Shown here piece by piece: positions 1-11,482 of a stretch of DNA of 64,000 bases. Made by a program: the position numbers and the translations under genes. Within the stretch, counting starts at the first letter, position 1; the number at the start of each line of letters is the position of its first letter. The notes below the pieces were generated by a model that ran no database searches, had not been told where the DNA came from, and saw only the letters and a list, made by a program, of their open reading frames with translations. Source of the stretch: Thereva unica (lineage: Eukaryota > Arthropoda > Insecta > Diptera > Therevidae); NCBI GenBank assembly GCA_949987705.1, contig OX465281.1:161772393-161836392 (forward strand). Reading direction: 5' to 3'.

Positions 1-362
1 AAACTTAAACTAAAAAGTAAAAAATAATATTTTAATTACCTCAAAGCAAGAGCCTTAAAGGACAGTTAAAAAAATTATTGATATTTATATATGTATGTAT
101 CTATTTAATATTTTTAAAAAGTTCATTTTGGAGTCGGTGCCAGCCAAAGGTATGTATTAACGTAAGTTTTCTTTTGCACCCAAGCTTTCAGGGTATGTAT
201 AAACGTAATTGTTCTTTGGCTGGCACCGACTCCAAAATGAACTTTTTAAAAATATTAAATAGATACATACATATATAAATATCAATAATTTTTTTAACTG
301 TCCTTTAAGGCTCTTGCTTTGAGGTAATTAAAATATTATTTTTTACTTTTTAGTTTAAGTTT
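1..362. repeat. Long inverted repeat (hairpin/foldback), cut by the window start
   Basis: Bases 1-149 are the reverse complement of 214-362 with no mismatch seen, leaving a 64-bp loop (150-213). The pairing runs to base 1, so the left arm probably continues outside the window. The loop holds two near-copies of GGTATGTATWAACGTAA in direct orientation, around 149-165 and 192-208. No coding potential is seen; small open frames here are chance. It is most likely a foldback MITE or the centre of a larger palindrome; the family is not recognised. Confidence 0.85.
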
Positions 363-1206
363 GTACATATGCATGCATAGGTATATGTAGTTTTGAAGTC
401 GGGTTTTTTTTTTTTTTAATTTTTTTTTGATTTACTTAACTTACCTTATTGTGAATACGTCACGGCACGTTTTTTATATTTCTTTAAATATCTCCGTTCC
501 TTCTAACTTTTACTATAAAGGTGTTTCTCACCAAAACCAAAGGGGTAAAATCGCTGTCTTTGGCAAATATTACGTAAACTATGGGGATAAATATTTATAT
601 TTCTGTAAATTTCAATTTATAACTATCTAAAATATAGTATACAATATAGAAAATATCTCACTTAAGAACCTATATGGTTTCAATAACGTATTTTTTAGGT
701 CTAATAATAGTCCCCTTGCCCCCCTGCTATTAGATTCTAATATTAATTTATTTAAACTATTTTTTAATTAGTTTAATTTAACCTAAAGTTGGTCCCTGAA
801 TTTCATGAACAGTCCCTCTGTCAAAGTTTCGAGTTACGCACCAGGCCATCTACAGTAAAGACAGACTTGTTAGTGAGCGTAACGAAACGTGAACGACATG
901 AAGTTAGCTCTGTTACCCCCAAAAGTAGCTATACCTCATTGTTTAGTGTTACACGAGTTAGCGGGGCACATACGCGCATCGGTACGCAAAATTCGACAGT
1001 CCCCTGTCAAGTGTTATTTTTCTTTTTTTAAAGTGTTCCCGTTATCTATATTGTGCATCGTTTTAGATAAGATGTCTTATATTGTTTTTATATAACAAAA
1101 TAAAGTAGTAATAATAAAGGAATTTTATGATACCGTAACAATTACACAAATTAAACAGTCTCCTGTCAACAGTCCCCCGCTACATATATATACATATATA
1201 TATATA
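363..1206. other. Unassigned AT-rich sequence
   Basis: No gene or recognised element. A short motif resembling ACAGTCCCCTGTCAA recurs three times in direct orientation (near 810, 998 and 1157), suggesting an old degraded repeat. The stretch ends in a TA-rich run that abuts the Helitron. Confidence 0.4.
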
Positions 1207-1237
1207 TCCTTACTAATATTATAAATGCGAAAGTAAC

Positions 1238-1266
1238 TCTGTCTGTCTGTCTGTCTGTCTGTCTGT
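1238..1266. repeat. (TCTG)n microsatellite in Helitron 5' region
   Basis: About seven TCTG units directly downstream of the Helitron 5' end. Such runs are typical of this Helitron subfamily. Confidence 0.9.
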
Positions 1267-1480
1267 TACGCTTTCACGCCTAAACCACTAAACCGATTTC
1301 GATGAAATTTGCTACAGACATAGTTTAGACCTTGGAGACGGACATAGGCTACTTTTTATGGAGAAAAAAAAGGGTTTCAGGGGGTGAAATGGGGTTCAAT
1401 AAGTTGTAAGGGGATTTTTTATCTTTACTTTTTTTTTCTATTGTATAAAAAGTAACTGACTGACAGACAACGCACAACCT

Positions 1481-4400
1481 AAACCGCTGGAGCTAAGGGC
1501 TGAAATTTTGACAGTGCATCCCTATAATGGCGTGGACATCCACTAAAAAGCGATTTTTCGAAATTCATCCCCTAAGGGGGTGAAATGGGGTTTATCCAAA
1601 CCGCTGGAGCTATAGGGCTGAAATTTGGAGAGTGCATCCCTAATGGAGTGGACATCCACTATAAAGCGATTTTTCGAAATTCATCCCCTAAGGGGGTGAA
1701 ATGGGGTTTATCCAAACCGTTGGAGCTATAGGGCTGAAATTTTGGCAGTGCATCCCTATAATGGCGTGGACATCCGCTAAGAAGCGATTTTTCGAAATTC
1801 ATCCCCTAAGGGGGTGAAATGGGGTTTACCCAAACCGCTGGAGCTATAGGGCTGAAATTTTGACAGTGCATCCCTATAATGGCGTGGACATCCACTATAA
1901 AGCGATTTTTCGAAATTCATCCCTTAAGGGGGTGAAATGGGGTTTATTGTAACCGCTGGAGCTATAGGGTTGAAATTTTAACAGTGGATCCCTATAATGA
2001 CGTGGACATCCACTAAAGAGCGATTTTTCGAAATTCATCCCCTAAGGGTGTGAAATGGGGTTTTTACAAACCGCTAAAGCTATAGGGCTGAAATTTTGAC
2101 AGTGCATCCCTATAATGGCGTGGACATTCACTATAAAGCGATTTTTCGAAATTCATCCCTTAAGGGGGTGAAATGGGGTTTATCCAAACCGCTGGAGCTA
2201 TAGGGTTGAAATTTTAACAGTGGATCCCTATAATGACGTGGACATCCACTAAAGAGCGATTTTTCGAAATTCATCCCCTAAGGGGGTGAAATGGGGTTTA
2301 TCCAAACCGTTGGAGCTATAGGGCTGAAATTTTAACAGTGCATCCCTATAATGGCGTGGACATCCACTAAAGAGCGATTTTTCAAAATTCATCCCCTAAG
2401 GGTGTGAAATAGGGTTTTTACAAACCGCTAAAGCTACAGGGCTGAAATTCGGACAGTGCATCCCTATAATGGAGTGGACATCCACTATAAAGCGATTTTT
2501 CGAAATTCATCCCTTAAGCGGGTGAGATAGGGTTTATCCAAAACGCTGGAGCTATGGGGTTGAAATTTTAACAGTGCATCCCTATAATGACGTGGACATC
2601 CACTAAAGAGCGATTTTTCGAAATTCATCCCCTTAAGGTGTGAAATGGGGTTTTTACAAACCGCTAAAGCTATAGGGCTGAAATTTGGACAGTGCATCCC
2701 TATAATGGAGTGGACATCCACTATAAAGCGATTTTTCGAAATTCATCCCTTAAGCGGGTAAAATAGGGTTTATCCAAACCGCTGGAGCTATAGGGTTGAA
2801 ATTTTAACAGTGCATCCCTATAATGACGTGGACATCCACTAGAGAGCGATTTTTCGAAATTCATTCCCTAAGGGTGTGAAATGGGGTTTTTACAAACCGC
2901 TAAAACTATAGGGCTGAAATTTTGACAGTGCATCCCTATAATGGCGTGGACATCCACTAAGAAGCGATTTTTCGAAATTCATCCCTTAAGGGGGTGAAAT
3001 GGGGTTTACGCACACCGCTGGAGCTATAGGGCTGAAATTTTGACAGTGCATACCTATAATGGTGTGAACATCCACTAAGAAGCGATTTTTCGAAATTCAT
3101 CCCCTAAGGGGGTGAAATGGGGTTTATCAAAACCGCTGGAGCTATAGGGCTGAAATTTGGACAGTGCATCCCTAATGGAGTGGACATCCACTATAAAGCG
3201 ATTTTTCGAAATTCATCCCCTAAGGGGGTGAAATGGGGTTTATCCGAACCGTTGGAGCTATAGGGCTGAAATTTTGGCAGTGCATCCCTATAATGGCGTG
3301 GACATCCGCTAAGAAGCGATTTTTCGAAATTCATCCCCTAAGGGGGTGAAATGGGGTTTACCCAAACCGCTGGAGCTATAGGGCTGAAATTTTGACAGTG
3401 CATCCCTATAATGGCGTGGACATCCACTATAAAGCGATTTTTCGAAATTCATCCCTTAAGGGGGTGAAATGGGGTTTATTGTAACCGCTGGAGCTATAGG
3501 GTTGAAATTTTAACAGTGGATCCCTATAATGACGTGGACATCCACTAAAGAGCGATTTTTCGAAATTCTTCCCCTAAGGGGGTGAAATGGGGTTTATCCA
3601 AACCGTTGGAGCTATAGGGCTGAAATTTTAACAGTGCATCCCTATAATGGCGTGGACATCCACTAAAGAGCGATTTTTCAAAATTCATCCCCTAAGGGTG
3701 TGAAATAGGGTTTTTACAAACCGCTAAAACTACAGGGCTGAAATTCGGACAGTGCATCCCTATAATGGAGTGGACATCCACTATAAAGCGATTTTTCGAA
3801 ATTCATCCCTTAAGCGGGTGAGATAGGGTTTATCCAAAACGCTGGAGCTATGGGGTTGAAATTTTAACAGTGCATCCCTATAATGACGTGGACATCCACT
3901 AAAGAGCGATTTTTCGAAATTCATCCCCTTAAGGTGTGAAATGGGGTTTTTACAAACCGCTAAAGCTATAGGGCTGAAATTTGGACAGTGCATCCCTATA
4001 ATGGAGTGGACATCCACTATAAAGCGATTTTTCGAAATTCATCCCTTAAGCGGGTGAAATAGGGTTTATCCAAACCGCTGGAGCTATAGGGTTGAAATTT
4101 TAACAGTGCATCCCTATAATGACGTGGACATCCACTAGAGAGCGATTTTTCGAAATTCATCCCCTAAGGGTGTGAAATGGGGTTTTTACAAACCGCTAAA
4201 GCTATAGGGCTGAAATTTTGACAGTGCATCCCTATAATGGCGTGGACATCCACTAAGAAGCGATTTTTCGAAATTCATCCCTTAAGGGGGTGAAATGGGG
4301 TTTACGCACACCGCTGGAGCTATAGGGCTGAAATTTTGACAGTGCATACCTATAATGGTGTGAACATCCACTAAGAAGCGATTTTTCAAAATTCATCCCC

Positions 4401-5790
4401 TAAGGGTGTGAAATGGGGTTTTTACAAACCGCTAAAGCTATAGGGCTGAAATTTGGACAGTGCATCCCTATAATGACGTTTACATCCACTAAAGAGCGAT
4501 TTTTCGAAATTCATCCCCTAAGGGTGTGAAATAGGGTTTTTACAAACCGCTAAAGCTATAAGGCTGAAGTTTGGACAGTGCATCCCTATAATGGAGTGGA
4601 CATCCACTATAAAGCGATTTTTCGAAATTCATCCTTTAAGCGGGTGAAATAGGGTTTTATCCAAACCGCTGGAGTTATAGGGTTGAAATTTTAACAGTGC
4701 ATCCCTATAATGACGTGGACATCCACTAAAGAGCGATTTTTCGAAATTCATCCCCTAAGGGTGTGAAATGGGGTTTTTACAAACCGCTAAAGCTATAGGG
4801 CTGAAATTTTGACAGTGCATCCCTATAACGGCGTGGACATCCACTAAGAAGCGATTTTTCGAAATTCATCCCCTAAGGGGGTGAAATGGGGTTTACCCAC
4901 ACCGCTTTAACTATAGGGCTGAAATTTGGACAGTGCATCCCTATAATGGCGTGAACATACATTAAGAAGCGATTTTTCAAAATTCATCCCCTAAGGGGGT
5001 GAAATGGGGTTTATCCAAACCGCTAAAGTTATAGGGCTGAAATTTTAACAGTGCATCCCTATAATGGAGTGGACATCCACTATAAAGCGATTTTTCGAAA
5101 TTCATCCCCTAAGGGGGTGAAATGGGGTTTATCCGAACCGTTGGAGCTATAGGGCTGAAATTTTGATAGTGCATCCCTATAATGGCGTGGACATCCACTA
5201 AAAAGCGATTTTTCGAAATTCATCCCCTAAGGGGGTGAAATGGGGTTTACCCAAACCGCTGCAGCTATAGGGCTCAAATTTTGATAGTGCATCCCTATAA
5301 TGGCGTGGACATCCACTAAGAAGCGATTTTTCAAAATTCATACTCTAAGGGGGTGAAACGGGGTTTATCCAAACCGCTAAAGTTATAGGGATGAAATTTT
5401 GGCAGTGCATCCGTATAATGGCGTGGACATCCACTAAGAAGCGATTTTTCGAAATTCATCCCCTAAGGGGGTGAAATGGGGTTTACCCAAACCGCTGGAG
5501 CTATAGGGCTGAAATTTTGACAGTGCATCCCCTTAATGACGTGGACATCCACTAAGAAGCGATTTTTCGAAATTCATCCCCTAATGGGGGGAAATGGGCT
5601 TAACCCACTCCGCTGAAGCTGGGGGGCTTATTATTATTATTATTATTATTATCCCTATAATGACATGGACATCCACTAAGAGGCGATTACTCGAAATTCA
5701 TCCCCTAAGGGGATGAAATGGGGTTAACCCAAACCTCTGAAGCTGAAGGGCTGAAATTTTGACAGTGCATCCCTATAATCACGTAGAAAT
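1481..5790. repeat. 118-bp minisatellite array with higher-order repeats
   Basis: About 36 units of roughly 118 bp, recognisable by GACAGTGCATCCCTATAATG, GCGATTTTTCGAAATTCATC and the quasi-palindrome CCCCTAAGGGGG. Spacing measured between successive GTGCAT motifs is 118 bp, or 116 where a TA is missing. There is a higher order: about 1561-3070 recurs at about 3093-4366, first with a 1,532-bp offset and then with a 1,296-bp offset. The 236-bp difference equals two units lost from the second block. Two identical 78-codon chance frames on the minus strand (2485-2721 and 3781-4017) show how recent the block duplication is. Non-coding. Confidence 0.9.
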
Positions 5791-6570
5791 GAATGACTCG
5801 AAATTCACTTTATTTAATATTCATTTGTGATTGCTTCATAATTTCTTACATCCACGTAAATAGGCGAACAAACTTAACGAACGTTCGTCAAACCCTAAAA
5901 TGTCACTTTTCTTGATCACATATACGTGCCAATCTACTTTAAAACTTGCAGATTTGTTGAGCAGAGGTGATATTCGCAGCAATTTGTTTACCATATTTAT
6001 TAAAAAAATGCACTATAATAAACCCTTTTTAGGGATAATAACAGCTGACTTTTTTGGGGGAGAAATGGGGTTTATCCGAACCGTTGGAGCTATAGGGCTG
6101 AAATTTTGATAGTGCATCCCTATAATGGCGTGGACATCCACTAAAAAGCGATTTTTCGAAATTCATCCCCTAAGGGGGTGAAATGGGGTTTACCCAAACC
6201 GCTGCAGCTATAGGGCTGAAATTTTGATAGTGCATCCCTATAATGGCGTGGACATCCACTAAGAAGCGATTTTTCAAAATTCATACTCTAAGGGGGTGAA
6301 ACGGGGTTTATCCAAACCGCTAAAGTTATAGGGATGAAATTTTGGCAGTGCATCCGTATAATGGCGTGGACATCCACTAAGAAGCGATTTTTCGAAATTC
6401 ATCCCCTAAGGGGGTGAAATGGGGTTTACCCAAACCGCTGGAGCTATAGGGCTGAAATTTTGACAGTGCATCCCCTTAATGACGTGGACATCCACTAAGA
6501 AGCGATTTTTCGAAATTCATCCCCTAATGGGGGGAAATGGGCTTAACCCACTCCGCTGAAGCTGGGGGGC

Positions 6571-6616
<46 letters not shown>

Positions 6617-7022
6617 CCCTATAATGACATGGACATCCACTAAGAGGCGATTACTCGAAATTCATCCCCTAAGGGGATGAAATGGGGTTAACCCAAACCT
6701 CTGAAGCTGAAGGGCTGAAATTTTGACAGTGCATCCCTATAATCACGTAGAAATGAATGACTCGAAATTCACTTTATTTAATATTCATTTGTGATTGCTT
6801 CAGAATTTCTTACATCCACGTATAAATAGGCGAACAAACTTAACGAACGTTCGTCAAACCCTAAAATGTCACTTTTCTTGATCACATATACGTGCCAATC
6901 TACTTTAAAACTTGCAGATTTGTTGAGCAGAGGTGATATTCGCAGCAATTTGTTTACCATATTTATTAAAAAAATGCACTATAATAAACCCTTTTTAGGG
7001 ATAATAACAGCTGACTTTTTTG
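5118..7022. repeat. 0.95-kb tandem duplication at the Helitron 3' side
   Basis: About 5118-6055 is repeated at about 6060-7018 with a starting offset of 942 bp. Each copy carries several 118-bp units, a (TTA)n tract and about 200 bp of unique 3' sequence. The (TTA)n tract is about 25 bp in the first copy (5628-5652) and 46 bp in the second (6571-6616), so it lengthened after, or shortened before, the duplication. The second copy alone continues into the true Helitron 3' end. Confidence 0.88.
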
Positions 7023-7143
7023 TTGGTTTTTTTTAAGGAAAACATTGCACATAATAAACAGTTTTTAAAGTCGTTGCAAGGCACGCGGGTTTTATGCTAG
7101 TATCTATAATATTTTGTCGGTCAGGGTTGGAATAAAATATTTC

Positions 7144-7324
7144 AGGGTGGCTAAAAAGATCAAATACAAAAAATCAAATTTTTCGAAACTTTGACGATTT
7201 TGAGGGACCTCTAAATCACTCCCGATTGGCGTCAAATTTCACACTGGCCCGTTTTTCATCCATTCGCATATTTTTGGGGGGATCTTTTTGGAAAAAGTCA
7301 AAAAGTCGAAACAAGGGCCACCCT
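7144..7324. mobile_element. Short MITE with AGGGTGGC termini
   Basis: Terminal inverted repeats AGGGTGGC (7144-7151) and GCCACCCT (7317-7324) bound 181 bp. The internal GGGACCTCTAAATC and the CATTCGCATATTT segment resemble the terminal region of the large element at 7901-10874, so this is likely a derivative of the same transposon family. No target duplication is clear. Confidence 0.6.
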
Positions 7325-7393
7325 AACATGTATATATATGCGTTATAAAGAATATTTTAAAACTTTATTTACTACTAATATGTGCTTATTTCA

Positions 7394-7395
<2 letters not shown>

Positions 7396-7438
<43 letters not shown>
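7396..7438. repeat. (TA)n microsatellite
   Basis: About 21 TA units directly left of the MITE at 7440-7846. Confidence 0.9.
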
Positions 7439-7439
<1 letters not shown>

Positions 7440-7442
<3 letters not shown>

Positions 7443-7843
7443 GGTGTCCCATAGGAAATTGTCCAAACTTTCCAATTTTTTTAAAAAAAAATATTGGTTT
7501 ATCACGTATTTTTTGGAGAAAAAGGTGGTTTTAGTTGAAATTTTAGTGAAAAAATAACAAAATTTTGACTTTGGCGATTCAAAACTCCAAAAGTTGGTAA
7601 GATAGGACCATTGTTTTTGCCGTTGTAGATAGGTGGAGGAATTCTGCGTGTACTGGTACCATAACCATGAAAATAGGTTATACGGTTACAAAAATACAGG
7701 GTGATATGTAAAACTTTAGCAAAAAAACTTCAAAACGGCCTAGCGGCTAAACCGTGACGATTCCCCCCCCCCCACCCATACGATTTTTGTTTGTCTATCC
7801 AAGACCTATCCACAGCCGGCCGCTTTGGTTTATGTGGGACACC

Positions 7844-7846
<3 letters not shown>
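7440..7846. mobile_element. MITE with CAGGGTGTCCCA termini, TA target
   Basis: Inverted termini CAGGGTGTCCCA and TGGGACACCCTG are each flanked by TA (7438-7439 and 7847-7848). Length is 407 bp with no transposase. The interior (GGAAATTGTCC, GAGAAAAAGGTGGTT, GGTTACAAAAATACAGGGT) is clearly similar to the arms of the palindrome at 48207-49689. A C-run sits at about 7765-7776. Confidence 0.72.

Positions 7847-7898
<52 letters not shown>
7847..7898. repeat. (TA)n microsatellite
   Basis: About 26 TA units joining the MITE on the left to the long-TIR transposon on the right. Confidence 0.9.
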
Positions 7899-7902
<4 letters not shown>

Positions 7903-8966
7903 GGTGGCCCTCTCTTGTATGGAGAGAAAAAAAAATGCTAAGATTCTAAGTCTCACCCCCTAGAAATATGCGAATAGGCAAAAAACTAAGAAATTTAAAA
8001 ATTTAGGCAAATCGGAAAAGATTTAGAGGTCGCTCATGGCGAACGAAATCTTAAAAAATGATGATTTTTTACCTTTTTTCACTTTGTTCAACCCTTATTA
8101 CCATTTTGTCAGCCCTAAAAGGGTCAATTAATATTTTTTACCCATTCTACAGATTATTACCTTTCTAAAATGATCAAAATCATAAATATCAGTTTACAAA
8201 TAATAAAGCTATGAAATAAAAAGCACAGTCTTTATAAGGAAAAAAAATCAGTTCAAAGAGAAACTGCACTAGGGCCCACTAATTACCGCAGCCTTCGCAT
8301 TGTGCTTTTCTGTTAATCTTTGATCGTGCATAGGTACGTGTACGATCAGTGATCCTCACTTAGCAAACAATCTACACGGGACTCTATAACATCCAAAGCG
8401 TGTTTTTTTATCATATTTTATAATATTTAACAATAATATCAGTTGAAACAACAATATAAATTTACGAAAGCTAATTTAACATAGTTAACTTATTCAACGT
8501 AAATTTACCAGTTAAAATCGGGTTATTACGTTTTTGTACGATGAATATTATAGCTAATAAAAGGCATAAACTGTACTTCAACAGTGTAATATACAAAATA
8601 CAAACAAAATTATTAAAGTTGAAATTACTCAGGCAGTAGTTGCTTTAATAACGCATTTTTTTTTTGTAATCAATTAGAATTTGTAATAAGTTTTGTTTAT
8701 TGTGTTCGTCTTTACTCAATACTTTTCTTCGAATAACTTCACACTTCTTTCAGCTGTGTCGTTAACAATTCTTAATTCATGAAGAAGGGTGAATGCTTGA
8801 TTATAATTAATATTATAACTCCATTTATCTGGTGGGAAATATAGGAAGTCCGTTGAAATGTAAAACCGTTGAAAAAAATCGAATGTGTTCATCGTAGTGA
8901 TTGAGTATTTTACGGGTTTCTTATAAATTCCTGAATTTCTTGAAGTTTTAATGGAATACGTTTAAC

Positions 8967-9158
8967 TTATTCCCTAGATATTTTATCTGGCTCAACATCA
9001 TTATCTGCATAGACATCATGATCTTCCTTTTTTTCATCAGGGGTAATAAAGTGCTTTAATCTGTTACTCATTTTATGTTTGATTCCCAATGGAATATTTT
9101 CATCGAAAAATGCTACACCAACGTTTTCGTCTGCTAAATACCACAAATGGTTACTCAT
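8967..9158 (-). pseudogene. Small open frame inside the long-TIR transposon
   Basis: A 63-codon frame beginning MSNHLWYLADENVGVAFFDE lies downstream of the transposase remnant on the same strand. It could be the decayed C-terminal part of the transposase, but no motif proves it. Stops separate it from the better supported fragment. Confidence 0.25.
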
Positions 9159-9543
9159 TTTCTTAATAGCAATTTGTGAAAATTAACATTTCGATATTCC
9201 TACATATTTTGTAAGAAGCAATAGTCCTGGTATGCTGCTTCTGGCGCTATGGGACATTTAAACCAAGCCCTCACGTAAAAGCGAATGATAAAAGCACAAA
9301 CATTAGCTTTTTCTTCTCCTCTTCTAAAACAGTTAATTTAAACTCATCTCTGAATTAATATATTTTTATACAATATAGTGCTTTTGAGATCCAACGAGCA
9401 TGATGCATTGGACCTGGAGAACGAAATTTGACTATTAGAGCATGAGCCCGAAGCAAGTGTGGTTAACTCTAATAATTATCGATTGTCATCTCTGCAAATT
9501 GGTTTCTTTAATTGTTCGTTGCAAAAATCTGTGAACTCATCTT

Positions 9544-10000
9544 TCAATTAGAAGTTCTTTCAATGGCATTTTCTAGCAATGTTTTATACTCATTTTTGCT
9601 TATGTCGTTCCAATATAATTCCAATCTCTTGAATAAAGGAACACCTTTACCATAGGTACCAGGAAATTCTATTTCAAACACACCTCGCAGGACTAGTTCA
9701 TAAATATGATGGCGACATGGTAAATACAGTAAAGATTTTACAATTTTTGTTCTAATAACGTGCACGCTCCATTTAGTTTTCCAGTATTTGACCCAGTGAT
9801 ATCAAAACAAAAAGCAACAATATTTTCATCCACATTCCAATCTATTAATAATTCATAAATAGCATCAGCTATTTCTATTCCTGTTGAAGATGATAATTTT
9901 GGAACACCAAGTAATTGCTCACCATTTATATCACTAACGTAAAAAGGTAGGTAACCTATCCACTTCAACTTTTCCTGTTATATGAGCGCAGTCAGAACTA
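9544..10000 (-). pseudogene. Transposase remnant (FDxTxSNTG / CRHH family)
   Basis: Two overlapping frames (9968-9738 and 9765-9544) form one broken protein. The first has a segment ending GEQLLGVPKL, then FDITGSNTG and GACTLLEQKL. The second continues with LPCRHHIYELVLRGVFE and LFKRLELYW. This order (a FDxTxSNTG Asp motif, a LLEQ helix, a CRHHI metal-type motif, then an LFKR segment) is shared by a widespread set of arthropod transposase-like proteins. A frameshift lies near 9740. A further short match continues upstream in another frame to about 10000, where a MITE interrupts it. The N- and C-terminal thirds are not recognisable. Non-functional. Confidence 0.6.
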
Positions 10001-10001
10001 A

Positions 10002-10210
10002 TGAAAATGCATCTGTCAAACATCATTCGCTTTGGCTGCATTCGAAAATTAGCCAGCTACGCAGAATAAGCAGAATCGCAGTATCGGTTGCAGGGCATAT
10101 ATTCCCGGCTGCAGCGGCTTGATTTTTGGAATGATGTGCTGCCAATTCTGAGCAGCTGGTAAATTTTCGAATGCAGTCAAAGCGAATGATGTTTGACAGA
10201 TGCATTTTCA
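10002..10210. mobile_element. 209-bp MITE nested in the long-TIR transposon
   Basis: TGAAAATGCA (10002) pairs with TGCATTTTCA (10210); the inverted repeat is about 55 bp per side, including CTGTCAAACATCATTCGCTT. It lies directly upstream (minus strand) of the remaining transposase. A 62-codon open frame within it is chance. Confidence 0.7.
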
Positions 10211-10411
10211 AACTTCATAAATTTTTAAAACATTTACCATTTATGTTAAACAATATTATGTAATAACAGTAATAGTGAAAACACGTTTTTTTCATAACAC
10301 GGATGGATGGAATAGACTCCCGTGTAGTATATTTGTTGAGTGAGGATCACTGATCGTACACGTAACTTTGCAGAGTCAAAGATGAACAGAAAAGCACACC
10401 GCTTTATGCGA

Positions 10412-10565
10412 AGGTTGCGGTGATTAGTGGACCCTAGTACAGTTTCTCTTTGAACCGATAGTTTTTTTTTATTTCCTTATAAAGACAGAGGTTGCGGTGA
10501 TTAGTGGACCCTAGTACAGTTTCTCTTTGAACTGATAGTTTTTTTTTATTTCCTTATAAAGACTT
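10412..10565. repeat. 77-bp tandem duplication in the right TIR
   Basis: GGTTGCGGTGATTAGTGGAC starts at 10413 and again at 10490. Two adjacent 77-bp units are nearly identical (ACCGATAG against ACTGATAG). The left TIR has one unit, so the duplication arose after the element was formed. Confidence 0.88.
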
Positions 10566-10874
10566 CACTGTGCTTTTTATTTCATAGCTTTATTATTTGT
10601 AAACTGATCTTTATGATTTTGATCATTTTAGAAAGGTAATAATCTGTAGAATGGATAAAAATATTAATTGACCCTTTCAGGGCTGATAAAATGGTAATTA
10701 GGGTCGAACAAAGTGAAAAAGGTAAAAAATCGTCATTTTTTAAGACTTCGTTCGCCATGAGCGACCTCTAAATCTTTTCCGATTTGCCAAAAATTTTAAA
10801 TTTCTTAGTTTTTTGCCTATTCACATATTTCTAGGGGGTGAGACCCAAAATTGAAGCACTTTTGCACCCACCCT

Positions 10875-10896
10875 AATATATATATATATATATATA
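10875..10896. repeat. (TA)n microsatellite
   Basis: About 11 TA units between the long-TIR transposon and the mariner element. Confidence 0.85.
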
Positions 10897-11481
10897 CGAG
10901 GTGTGGCTATTAAATAACGAGACTGACGCTGCTACAGAAGAAGTGCGCATGCGCCAAACGCCAGTAATCAACAGCTGTTATCGTGAAGCCTTCTCTTTCG
11001 AATGTAGTGCCTCTCGCTTCTGTAAACAAATCAGTACAGCCGTAGCCTTCGTTCCCATTAGAGTTGTTTTTTTGTTTCGCCGGAAAAATGTTAAGTGTAA
11101 CAGTAGAGCAACGCATTGTCGCAACACATTCCGCATTCTCTGTTAAGAGGTTTCTAGCCAAATTCAGCATCCCAGTGTTAGACCATCCGCCTTATTCGCC
11201 GGATCTTGCGCCGTGCGACTTCTATCTGTTTCCTAAGGTGAAATCTGCATTAAAAAGAACAAGATTTGAGTCTGTTGAAGCTGTGAAAGAGAAAGCGGCA
11301 CGGGTCCTGAAGGAGCTGACAGAAAAAGACTTCCGGCACTGTTTCGAACAATGGAAGATTCGCATGGAGCGTTGTAGGGATAGAGGAGGGGTGTATATTG
11401 TAGGTGATAACAAGTAAAAATGTATGAAATAAAAATAAAATGTTTTACAGCGTCAGTCTCGTTATTTAATAGCCACACCTC

Positions 11482-11482
<1 letters not shown>
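10897..11482 (+). mobile_element. Internally deleted mariner element
   Basis: A perfect 35-bp terminal inverted repeat (10897-10931 and 11448-11482, starting CGAGGTGTGGCTATTAAATA) is flanked by TA on both sides, the mariner target. Length is 586 bp against about 1.3 kb for complete mariners, and the transposase retains mainly its C-terminal third. The intact termini mean it could in principle be moved by a full-length relative. It sits inside a (TA)n tract. Confidence 0.92.
11064..11417 (+). pseudogene. Mariner transposase, internal deletion
   Basis: The 117-codon frame joins a short N-terminal part to the mariner C-terminus. The block HPPYSPDLAPCDFYLFPK holds the third catalytic Asp of the D,D34D triad, followed by the usual RFES...LKEL...W...MERC tail and GGVYIVGDNK. 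The HTH DNA-binding domain and the first two Asp residues are missing, so the product is inactive. The junction lies near codon 35. The known family inserts at TA and cuts its own TIRs. Confidence 0.9.

Larger units (their letters stand above)
1207..7100 (+). mobile_element. Non-autonomous Helitron with minisatellite interior
   Basis: The 5' end TCCTTACTAATATTATAAAT, followed by GCGAAAGT and a (TCTG)n run, matches a Helitron 5' terminus known from many insects. The 3' end reads GCACGCGGGTTTTATGCTAG, giving the expected CTRR terminus. The element lies between A (1206) and T (7101), the Helitron A|T target. Just upstream of the 3' end, CGTTGC/GCACG can form a small bulged hairpin, as the family requires. 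No RepHel protein is encoded; nearly all the interior is a 118-bp minisatellite plus a 0.95-kb duplication. The element therefore depends on helicase supplied elsewhere. Length is 5,894 bp, very long for a non-autonomous copy because of the array. Confidence 0.8.
7901..10874 (-). mobile_element. DNA transposon with long terminal inverted repeats, degraded
   Basis: The ends AGGGTGGCCC (7901) and CCACCCT (10874) open inverted repeats about 480 bp long: 7901 to about 8385 matches about 10310-10874 inverted, with indels. Inside is a decayed minus-strand transposase (about 9540-10000) and a nested MITE (10002-10210). (TA)n flanks both sides, so a short AT target is likely but its length cannot be read. 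Superfamily is not assigned; the protein signature belongs to an arthropod transposase-like family that I recognise only by its motifs. The 181-bp MITE at 7144 seems related. Confidence 0.7.

Noticed and set aside
810..1175. Thrice-repeated ACAGTCCCCTGTCAA-like motif
   Set aside because: Too short and irregularly spaced to define a repeat or a regulatory array.
2485..4017. Two identical 78-codon minus-strand frames
   Set aside because: They are chance frames in the 118-bp minisatellite; identity reflects the 1,296-bp block duplication.
1481..5790. CRISPR-like array
   Set aside because: Units are contiguous 118-bp repeats without unique spacers, inside a Helitron in a eukaryotic genome.
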